DNA from: Actinomycetota bacterium
GTDB lineage: Bacteria; Actinomycetota; Thermoleophilia; Gaiellales; Gaiellaceae
Direction: 5' to 3'
DNA length: 10,950 nt
Assembly: GCA_013696595.1 (NCBI GenBank)
Contig: JACCYG010000159.1
Span: 1 to 10,950 of the forward strand
The notes under the pieces were generated by a model. The model did not search any database, was not told the DNA's origin, and saw nothing but the letters and a program-made list of their open reading frames with translations. Positions 4,913-10,395 of the stretch are shown piece by piece. Every line of letters begins with the position of its first letter. Position 1 is the first letter of the stretch. A program made the position numbers and the translations under genes.

Positions 4913-7444
4913 CTAGCTTGATCCCGCGGCGAGCGGCGAAGCTCTTTCCTCGCTGACGCTCGTTAGCGAGGCCGACGAGTCCGCGCTCGGCAGGTCGAAC
5001 GTAAACGTCGAGCCGGCGCCAGCGGCAGACTCGACTGAAATCCGCCCGCCCATCCGCTCGACCAGTTCTCGGCAGATATAGAGGCCGAGACCCGTCCCAC
5101 CAACGCCCCGAGTCATACCTGGATCAAGGCGGTAGAACTTTTCAAAGATCTGCGCTTGCTCGTCTGGCGGGATACCCAGCCCTTCGTCCCGAACGAAGAA
5201 TTGGACGGTTGTAGCGCCGGGCGTGATGCCTATCTCAATCTTGCCGCCGTTGGGCGAATACTTCACCGCGTTCTCCACGAGGTTCACGAGCACCTGCCGG
5301 ACCTTGTCTCGGTCAGCCCCGACAGCTGGCACGAAGTCAGGCACGTGGACAGCGATCGATACGTCGGCAGGCGCGCGGGTGCGGGCCGACTCAACCACGC
5401 GTTCGATGAGGTCCACCGGGTCGAAGGATTCAGTGAGCAGATCCAGCCGCCCGGCATCCAGCTGGCTCGCCAGCAGGATCTCGTTGACGATCCGGCTCAG
5501 CCGGTCGGATTCCTCGATGATGAGTGCGACAAACCGTTCGCGGCCGGATTCGTCAAGCGCGAAGTCGTGCCTGCGAAGAGTCTGCGCCGCACCGTAAACA
5601 GCGGCGAGCGGCGTGCGAAGCTCGTGCGACGCGGTCGCGACGAACTCCGCCTTCAGCTCGTCGAGACGGTGCGCCGCCGTTACGTCGCGAAATGCGTAGA
5701 CCGTCCCTCCAAAGAATTCCACGCCGGAGATGGAAACCCACCGTTCGCCGCGCTCCGTTTCGATTGGCAGCGTTTCTGGCTCGCCAGACTCCGGGGCGCT
5801 TGCTAGAGGGATGCGATCGGCGAGCGATCGCCAGCCTGGGATGACCTCCGCGGCGGTCCGGCCGAGCACCTCTTCGGCGCCGACTTCGATGATCGCCTCC
5901 GCTGCCGGGTTCCACAGGCGAACGATCCCTGCCTGATCGAGGAGTAAAAGCCCGTCACTCGCGTATGTGAGTACACGGGCGGCCTCAGCACCTGCTTGCA
6001 CTTGGCGGTAAAGCCGTCCGGCATCGACAGCGAGACCCCCAACGCGCGCTAGATGCTCGGCGAGCGCGAGGTCGGCTACACCGTACGTTCGGCCCGGAGC
6101 CGTCGCGACAAACGTGAATACACCCACGACGCGACCGCGTGAGATCAAGGGCACGCAGATCCGATCCTCTTCGAGCACCGGCCGGCCGGTTCGTGCAACT
6201 TCTAGGCTGGCAGAATCAACGTCAGACGCCGGGTCGGTCGCCGGCGCCGGACGGGGCTCGCCGTGAAGCACGATAACTCGGCGCGCGTGACCATCCTCCT
6301 CGACTAAATCGACTGTGCACCAGTCGGCGAAGCTTCGAACGGCGAGAGCGGCTACGCGTTCGAGCCCGGTTCCCGTTTCTGGCGGTGAGGACAGCAGGCG
6401 GCTTGCCTCTGTAAGGAAGGCAAGACTCGCTTGGCGTTTGCTCGAGTCGTCCCGTAGGGCGTCCGCTCTCGCGAGAAGGCGTTCCCGTTCCTCTTCCGCG
6501 CGTCGGCGCTCGCTCAAATCTACGACGACGCCATGCGTATACAGAGGCTGGCCCTCGTCGTCTCGAATCGTCAACGCTGTGTCGGCGACCTCGACGACGC
6601 GCCCGCTTCTAGCCACCATGCGGTATTCGCTTCGGAAGATCTGTTGCCCCACCGCAGCAACCTCGTGCTCCACGCGGGCACGGTCGTCGGGATGAATCGC
6701 GTCGGCGAGCAGAAGCGGACGCCCTATGCATTCCTCTTGGGTGTACCCGAGGACAGAGCTGACCTGGGCACTCACGTTCAGCGGAGCGCCGCGCTGACCG
6801 GGAGCATGGAGGTACGTGATGACAGGGAGCTGCTCGACAAGCGCCTCGTACTTCGCGCGCGTTTCGCGCAGCTCCCTGTCCGATCGCCGCGCCTCGTCGA
6901 CATCCGTGACGACGAGCAGCGCTCCATTAGCTTCATCGGAAATCGGGATCGGCGCGCCTACCAGCCTGAACACGGCGTTACCGCCATCTGCCTTCGTCAA
7001 GAGGGCTTCGCGAGCGAGCGGCCGCTCACCGCCGGCGGAGGATCGGATCAGCTCGTCGACGGCGGCGCGCGCGGCGTCGTCGGCGGCAAGATCGACGACC
7101 GATCGTCCGACCTGATCGCCGAGGGAAGTGCAAAAAAGGTGCTCGGCGGTGGTATTCCAAGCTAAGGCGCGGCCCTCGGGATCGACTTCGATGATGGCCC
7201 CGAACGTCGTCGCCTCGAACGCGCCCAGCCTGCTCGCCGCGCGGTCTCGTTCGCGCTCGCGCCGGACCGCGTAGCGCCCGATCAACCACGCAAGCAGTGC
7301 GGCGACGACGATCGCAGGAGCCACTGCGAGGGCTGGGTGCGTCTCGCGCCAAACGGCGAAGGGCACGGTCGCAGCGGCCTCAAGCGTGATCGCCGCGAGG
7401 GCAATCGCAATGAGGCGTGCACGGGGAGTGGCGATCCGCGTCAT
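4913..7444 (-). CDS. Membrane-anchored multi-PAS/GAF sensor histidine kinase
   Basis: An 843-residue hybrid-free histidine kinase of a two-component system. With the start at 7444 the layout is: two N-terminal transmembrane helices (about 12-33 and 37-60), PAS-1 (about 75-190), PAS-2 (about 200-315), a GAF domain (about 340-480), PAS-3 (about 490-595), then HisKA with phosphoacceptor His607 in ASHELRTPL. The HATPase_c domain follows: N-box asparagines 721 and 725 (NLVENAVKY), G1 DEGLGIP (753-759), F-box IFEKFYR (766-772) and G2 GGTGLGLYI (782-790). All catalytic boxes are intact. Sensing is probably cytoplasmic because the helices are too close for a periplasmic domain. There is no response regulator adjacent, so the partner is unknown. 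The start is uncertain: ATG 7444 directly precedes the first helix but has no Shine-Dalgarno; in-frame ATG 7504 and GTG 7672 would add 20 or 76 residues. Confidence 0.93.
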   Translation of the reverse strand: MTRIATPRARLIAIALAAITLEAAATVPFAVWRETHPALAVAPAIVVAALLAWLIGRYAVRRERERDRAASRLGAFEATTFGAIIEVDPEGRALAWNTTAEHLFCTSLGDQVGRSVVDLAADDAARAAVDELIRSSAGGERPLAREALLTKADGGNAVFRLVGAPIPISDEANGALLVVTDVDEARRSDRELRETRAKYEALVEQLPVITYLHAPGQRGAPLNVSAQVSSVLGYTQEECIGRPLLLADAIHPDDRARVEHEVAAVGQQIFRSEYRMVARSGRVVEVADTALTIRDDEGQPLYTHGVVVDLSERRRAEEERERLLARADALRDDSSKRQASLAFLTEASRLLSSPPETGTGLERVAALAVRSFADWCTVDLVEEDGHARRVIVLHGEPRPAPATDPASDVDSASLEVARTGRPVLEEDRICVPLISRGRVVGVFTFVATAPGRTYGVADLALAEHLARVGGLAVDAGRLYRQVQAGAEAARVLTYASDGLLLLDQAGIVRLWNPAAEAIIEVGAEEVLGRTAAEVIPGWRSLADRIPLASAPESGEPETLPIETERGERWVSISGVEFFGGTVYAFRDVTAAHRLDELKAEFVATASHELRTPLAAVYGAAQTLRRHDFALDESGRERFVALIIEESDRLSRIVNEILLASQLDAGRLDLLTESFDPVDLIERVVESARTRAPADVSIAVHVPDFVPAVGADRDKVRQVLVNLVENAVKYSPNGGKIEIGITPGATTVQFFVRDEGLGIPPDEQAQIFEKFYRLDPGMTRGVGGTGLGLYICRELVERMGGRISVESAAGAGSTFTFDLPSADSSASLTSVSEERASPLAAGSS

Positions 7445-7728
7445 GGAGAAGGAAGGCTGCCGCAGCTCTCTCTCAAGCCTCAAGTGAAACAGGTTTACGT
7501 GCATCTTACTAGCGGTGTCGACCCGAGCACCGCGCGCGCGGTAAGGGAGGTCGAGCAGGTCGGCGATTGGGTCGACGCCCGCGCCGGCGACGGCCTCGAG
7601 GTCGGGTGATCGGCCTATAGGAATGCATCTTGTCGTCGGTATGTCCACTACCGCGAAACGATGCGCCGTCACTGGCCACGAGTTCGTCCAACCGAGGGCG
7701 AGGACGATGAATGATGAGCAGGACGCTG
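7445..7728. other. Upstream region of the histidine kinase, no gene assigned
   Basis: This 284-nt gap has no gene I can support. It contains the in-frame minus-strand extension of the kinase (to GTG 7672), a possible minus-strand -10 TAAGAT at 7503-7508, and an 8-bp palindrome CCTATAGG at 7614-7621. From about 7500 to 7610 third-position GC bias appears in one frame of each strand, so codon bias does not decide whether it is translated. Confidence 0.4.
7503..7508 (-). promoter_or_regulatory. Possible -10 hexamer TAAGAT upstream of the kinase
   Basis: Minus-strand TAAGAT would give a transcript starting near 7496 and a leader of about 50 nt before ATG 7444. No -35 is evident, and the usual 7-nt spacing to a start codon seen elsewhere in the window is absent. 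If used, it would exclude the longer kinase starts. Confidence 0.25.
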
Positions 7729-7905
7729 CTACTGCCGCGCCTGCGGCGTCTCGTCCGGCTGGTCGAGCTCCGGCGCCTCGCCGCCGACGTCTTCGACGAC
7801 GGTCCGGTCTTCCGCCTCTCGGTTGACGGCCTCTTCGGCGGCTTGCCGGGCCTCGTCCGCGCGGCGCTCCGCCTCGTCGGCTTTCTTCTCGATGTCATCG
7901 GTCAC
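7729..7905 (-). CDS. Small charged helical protein, unknown function
   Basis: A 58-residue protein I cannot assign to a family. It begins MTDDIEKKADEAERRADEAR and continues as an Ala/Glu/Arg-rich amphipathic helix to about residue 33, then an acidic Pro-containing tail ending DETPQARQ. Lys and Arg are concentrated in the first half. It has no cysteine, signal peptide or membrane segment, so it is probably soluble and may form a coiled coil. Reality is supported by G or C at nearly all third positions across its whole length and by a natural start and stop; the overlapping frame on the same strand is Arg/Ser-rich and implausible. The start is GTG 7905; no Shine-Dalgarno and no TANNNT at 7 nt are seen upstream. 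It is on the same strand as the kinase but separated by 284 nt. Confidence 0.6.
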   Translation of the reverse strand: MTDDIEKKADEAERRADEARQAAEEAVNREAEDRTVVEDVGGEAPELDQPDETPQARQ

Positions 7906-8005
7906 GGGATAGGAGGCTCGTACCCCGTATCGAGCTGCGTGAAAAGCGGTCCCGCTGGCGGGCGGGGGAGGCTGATCCTCGTCGTCTCATAGCCGGACTT
8001 GGACG

Positions 8006-8027
8006 CCCTCGCATCCCCGCGCGAGGG
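8006..8027. repeat. Inverted repeat upstream of the RhtA-like exporter gene
   Basis: The perfect 7-bp arms CCCTCGC and GCGAGGG flank an 8-base loop, 26 nt upstream of the -10 hexamer at 8054. It could be an operator or an upstream hairpin. The rest of 7906-8053 shows only a shorter CCCGC/GCGGG stem at 7951-7962. Confidence 0.3.
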
Positions 8028-8053
8028 GGACCGGCGCCGTTCACACGGTTCCG

Positions 8054-8059
8054 TACGAT
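8054..8059 (+). promoter_or_regulatory. -10 hexamer TACGAT of a probable leaderless promoter
   Basis: TACGAT ends exactly 7 nt before GTG 8067, the same spacing as at 1120, 10351 (minus) and 10383. There is no Shine-Dalgarno before the GTG and no clear -35. Confidence 0.6.
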
Positions 8060-8066
8060 CGATTTC

Positions 8067-8963
8067 GTGGAGACGGCCGGGGCACAGGCGGCTGGCGCGA
8101 TCGGGCGGCGCGCCTTCGAGCGCGCCCCCGCACCCGTTCTCATCGTCGCCGCCGCGTTCTCGGTGCAGAGCGGGGCGGCTCTCGCGACGACGCTCTTCGA
8201 CGAAGCCGGCACGCCCGGAACCGTCTTCGTCCGAACGGGATTCGCCGGCCTCATCCTCCTCGCTCTCTTTCCGGCGGCGCTGCGACGTCGGCGCTGGGGG
8301 CCGCTCCGATACGCCGTCGGCCTCGGCGTCGCGCTCGCGTGCGTCAACTCGCTCTTCTACGCCGCGATCGACCGGGTGCCGCTCGGCGTCGCCGTTGCGG
8401 TCGAGTTCCTCGGGCCGCTCACGGTCGCGGTCGCGGGCTCGCGCCGCCGTATCGATTTCCTCTGGATCGCGCTCGCAGCGGGAGGAGTCGCCCTGCTCGG
8501 GAGCCCGACAGTCGACGTCGATCGCGTCGGCCTCGCCCTGGCACTCGCCGCCGGGGTTTTCTGGGCCATGTACATCGTGATCGGGAAGCGTCTGGGAGCG
8601 ACGTGGCCGCTCGGGGAAGGCCTGGCCCTCTCGATGGCGATCGCCGCGGTTCTCGTCGCGCCGCCTGGCCTCGTTTCGGGCGGCGTGGACATCTTCACCG
8701 CGCGCATCCTCGTCCTCGGGCTCGCGGTCGCCGTGCTGGCGTCCGTGATTCCGTACGTCCTCGAGCTCGCCCTCCTCCGCCGGCTCAAGACGTCGACGTT
8801 CGGGATCCTGATGAGCCTCGGCCCGGCCGTAGCCGCTCTCGCAGGAGCGATCTTGCTCTCACAGCGGCTCGGCGCATTCGAGCTTCTCGCCATCACTTGC
8901 GTCGTGGTGGCATCGATCGGCGCGAACCGTGACGCACGGCCGACGGTGCCGGCAGAGCCGTGA
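8067..8963 (+). CDS. EamA-family exporter, RhtA-like (threonine/homoserine efflux type)
   Basis: A 298-residue inner-membrane transporter with about ten hydrophobic helices in two EamA repeats (roughly residues 25-145 and 155-288). It resembles RhtA rather than generic DMT permeases: VPLGVAVAVEFLGPLTVAV ends the first repeat, ALAAGVFWAMYIVIGKRLG opens the second, and IPYVLELALLRRL followed by STFGILMSLGPAVAALAGAI is close to the RhtA signature. RhtA of E. coli exports threonine and homoserine; the substrate here is inferred only at family level. The start GTG 8067 is supported by the -10 hexamer 7 nt upstream. The sigma factor gene begins 44 nt downstream on the same strand but has its own Shine-Dalgarno and possible -10. 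It differs clearly in sequence from the permease at 1133-2047. Confidence 0.9.
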   Translation: METAGAQAAGAIGRRAFERAPAPVLIVAAAFSVQSGAALATTLFDEAGTPGTVFVRTGFAGLILLALFPAALRRRRWGPLRYAVGLGVALACVNSLFYAAIDRVPLGVAVAVEFLGPLTVAVAGSRRRIDFLWIALAAGGVALLGSPTVDVDRVGLALALAAGVFWAMYIVIGKRLGATWPLGEGLALSMAIAAVLVAPPGLVSGGVDIFTARILVLGLAVAVLASVIPYVLELALLRRLKTSTFGILMSLGPAVAALAGAILLSQRLGAFELLAITCVVVASIGANRDARPTVPAEP

Positions 8964-8975
8964 GGGGCGGGCGAC

Positions 8976-9004
8976 TAAGCTAGTACGAAACGGGGAGAAG
9001 AGGG
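8976..9004 (+). promoter_or_regulatory. Possible -10 (TAAGCT) and Shine-Dalgarno of the sigma factor gene
   Basis: TAAGCT at 8976-8981 could serve as a -10, giving a leader of about 20 nt. A purine-rich ribosome-binding stretch GGGGAGAAGAGGG occupies 8992-9004, ending 3 nt before ATG 9008. The ribosome site is convincing; the -10 is weaker because no -35 is seen. Confidence 0.4.
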
Positions 9005-9007
9005 ACG

Positions 9008-10060
9008 ATGACGACCGACCAGGCTGCGCACGCGCAGATCGAAGCCCTTCTCGATCGCGGCGAGGAGCAGGGCTGCGTCGACCTCACCGAGCTCAACCAG
9101 CTCGTCCAGAGCCTCGAGCTCGACGAGGACGAGGTGGAACAGCTCTACGAGCGATTCGACGAGCGCGGGATCGAGCTTCACGACGATTGCGGCCGTGAGA
9201 GCGTGAAGGCGAGCTATCTGAACGGCGATCTGGCCGTCTCGACGACGGACGCCCTGCAGCTCTTCATGAACGAAGTTGGCCGCCACAATCTGCTCACAGC
9301 CGGGCAAGAGGTCGAGCTCGCCAAGCGGATCGAGCGCGGAGACAAGGCGGCCAAGGACCAGATGGTGAGCGCGAACCTGCGCCTCGTCGTCTCGATCGCA
9401 AAGAAATATCAGGGCCACGGGCTCTCGCTGCTCGACCTGATCCAGGAGGGGATCATCGGACTCATCCGGGCGGTGGAGAAGTTCGACTGGCGCCGCGGTT
9501 ACAAGTTTTCGACCTACGCGACGTGGTGGATCCGCCAGGCCGTTCAGCGCGGGGTGGCGAACAAGGCGCGGACAATCCGGATCCCGGTGCACATCGTCGA
9601 GCGCGAGCAGCGGATCGCCCGCGCGGAGCGTGAGCTCGCCGCGAAGCTCGCACGCGATCCGACCGACGCCGAGGTCGCGAAGGCGTCGAAGCTCTCGGTC
9701 AAGCAGGTGCGCGAGGTGCGGGGCGCAGCCCGCGCCGTCGCGAGCCTCGACAAGCCCGTTGGGGAAGGCAACGGGACGGCGTTCGGCGACCTCTTCGCGC
9801 ACGGAGACGCCGAACCCGAGGAGGAGGTGCACGTCAGCCTCCAAGAGGAGGCGCTCCATCAGGCCGTCGCGGACCTTCCAGGCCGGGAGCGCGACGTGAT
9901 CAGGTTGCGCTACGGCATCAACGTAGACGAACCGGTTTCGCTCGAGGAGATCGGGCGTCGACTCGGCGTAACACGTGAGCGCGTGCGCCAGATCGAGGCG
10001 CAGGCGCTGGAGCGGCTCGCCGTGAACCGCGAGATCGAAGCTCTCCGCGAAGCGGCCTGA
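9008..10060 (+). CDS. RpoD/SigA-family sigma-70 factor
   Basis: A 350-residue sigma-70 factor that directs RNA polymerase to promoters. It has a short acidic region 1.1-like domain (residues 8-60), region 1.2 (79-112, DALQLFMNEVGRHNLLT), region 2 (117-185, with NLRLVVSIAKKY, DLIQEGIIGLIRAVEKFD and YKFSTYATWWIRQAVQR), region 3 (about 195-270, starting IPVHIVE) and region 4 (278-340) with the -35-binding helix-turn-helix SLEEIGRRLGVTRERVRQIE. Region 4.2 contacts are conserved. Differences from textbook primary sigmas (EGIIGL for EGNLGL, RGVANK for RAMADQ, and Gln180 where E. coli RpoD has Thr440) suggest either a group 2 paralogue or a diverged primary factor. ATG 9008 is set by the Shine-Dalgarno. 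The C-terminus lacks the usual LRHP ending and finishes REIEALREAA. Confidence 0.93.
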   Translation: MTTDQAAHAQIEALLDRGEEQGCVDLTELNQLVQSLELDEDEVEQLYERFDERGIELHDDCGRESVKASYLNGDLAVSTTDALQLFMNEVGRHNLLTAGQEVELAKRIERGDKAAKDQMVSANLRLVVSIAKKYQGHGLSLLDLIQEGIIGLIRAVEKFDWRRGYKFSTYATWWIRQAVQRGVANKARTIRIPVHIVEREQRIARAERELAAKLARDPTDAEVAKASKLSVKQVREVRGAARAVASLDKPVGEGNGTAFGDLFAHGDAEPEEEVHVSLQEEALHQAVADLPGRERDVIRLRYGINVDEPVSLEEIGRRLGVTRERVRQIEAQALERLAVNREIEALREAA

Positions 10061-10073
10061 CCCTGACCATGTA

Positions 10074-10093
10074 GGGCGGGGCTTGCCCCGCCC
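10074..10093. terminator. Hairpin between convergent genes, second copy of the repeated element
   Basis: A perfect 9-bp stem GGGCGGGGC/GCCCCGCCC around TT begins 14 nt after the sigma factor stop and ends 13 nt before the stop of the convergent zinc-ribbon gene. It has no U-tract. The 31-bp context 10070-10100 is related to 3053-3083, with identical outer flanks TGTAGGG and CGCGTC, although the stem bases differ while still pairing. Confidence 0.65.
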
Positions 10094-10106
10094 GCGCGTC
10101 GCGGCC

Positions 10107-10343
10107 CTAGATCCGGTCGGTGAGGCCGGCGACCCCCGTTTCCTCGGCGCAGTGGGCGCAGCAGAAGATCCGGCCGTCCGACTCGACGCCGTGGCCGACG
10201 ATCTTGCACCCGCAGTGGCCGCACGTCGGCGCGAGCGCGTGGATCGCGCACTCGAAGCTGTCGAAGGTATGCGAGGAACCGTCGGCGGCGGTCACCTGAA
10301 ACGCCTTGTCGTACTCGTTTCCGCACACCTCACAGGGCGCCAT
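10107..10343 (-). CDS. Cysteine-rich zinc-binding protein (treble-clef/TRASH-like plus zinc ribbon)
   Basis: A 78-residue protein with nine cysteines, probably binding one or two zinc ions in the cytoplasm. The N-terminal half reads CEVCG (Cys4, Cys7), then HTFDSFEC (Cys32), which resembles the C-x2-C...F-x-S-x2-C layout of TRASH/YHS-type domains. The C-terminal half has CGHCGC (Cys41, 44, 46), GHGVE, and CCAHC (Cys61, 62, 65). Similar small proteins may be annotated as prokaryotic metallothionein, but I cannot confirm the family. The start ATG 10343 has the -10 hexamer TAGAAT exactly 7 nt upstream and no Shine-Dalgarno, so it looks leaderless; the longer frame to 10505 runs through the divergent gene and is rejected. 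It is divergent from the SPL-like gene, sharing promoter DNA and a possible LexA site. Confidence 0.8.
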   Translation of the reverse strand: MAPCEVCGNEYDKAFQVTAADGSSHTFDSFECAIHALAPTCGHCGCKIVGHGVESDGRIFCCAHCAEETGVAGLTDRI

Positions 10344-10350
10344 GTGGGCG

Positions 10351-10356
10351 ATTCTA
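10351..10356 (-). promoter_or_regulatory. -10 hexamer TAGAAT of the zinc-ribbon gene
   Basis: Read on the minus strand, TAGAAT ends 7 nt before ATG 10343. No good -35 is seen at 16-18 nt. The upstream part of this promoter occupies the same DNA as the divergent promoter at 10360-10388, so the two should compete for polymerase. Confidence 0.6.
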
Positions 10357-10377
10357 TGTTTGCACGAGGCGAACATA
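10355..10377. repeat. Imperfect dyad in the shared divergent promoter region
   Basis: TATGTTTGC and GCGAACATA pair at 8 of 9 positions around ACGAG. It overlaps the minus-strand -10, the plus-strand -35 and half of the LexA-like box. It may reflect a second, weaker operator arrangement using the same GCGAACATA half. Confidence 0.35.
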
Positions 10378-10388
10378 CGTTCTAGAAT
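10360..10388 (+). promoter_or_regulatory. Promoter TTGCAC-N17-TAGAAT of the SPL-like radical SAM gene
   Basis: This is the best sigma-70 promoter in the window: -35 TTGCAC (10360-10365), an exact 17-nt spacer and -10 TAGAAT (10383-10388), which ends 7 nt before GTG 10396. The expected transcript therefore starts at or next to the start codon. A LexA-like box fills the distal half of the spacer and touches the -10. Confidence 0.7.
10370..10383. promoter_or_regulatory. Candidate LexA (SOS) box CGAACATACGTTCT
   Basis: It matches the Gram-positive/actinobacterial LexA consensus CGAAC-N4-GTTCG at 9 of 10 defined bases, the last G being T; the GAAC/GTTC core is perfect. It lies between the -35 and -10 of the radical SAM promoter, where bound repressor would block polymerase. 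Mycobacterial relatives of this gene family are, as I recall, listed among genes with SOS boxes; I could not check this. Confidence 0.6.
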
Positions 10389-10395
10389 GCGAACG

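Noticed and set aside
5156..7165. Several plus-strand frames of 100-216 codons opposite the histidine kinase
   Set aside because: They mirror the kinase frame; no domain, no ribosome site, no third-position bias of their own.
7614..7621. CCTATAGG palindrome as a promoter or operator
   Set aside because: An isolated 8-bp palindrome can occur by chance, and no start codon sits at the expected distance on either strand.
7623..7826. 67-codon plus-strand frame starting MHLVVGMSTTAKRCAVTGHEF
   Set aside because: No Shine-Dalgarno or correctly spaced -10; its second half is an Ala/Pro/Arg-rich shadow of the opposite 58-aa gene.
7509..7898. 129-codon minus-strand Arg/Ser/Thr-rich frame over the 58-aa gene
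   Set aside because: Composition is typical of an out-of-frame reading; the overlapping acidic/helical frame has the real codon bias.
8975..9859. 294-codon minus-strand frame opposite the sigma factor
   Set aside because: Antisense mirror of strong codon bias in the sigma gene; Leu/Arg/Val-rich without recognisable domains, and no start signals.
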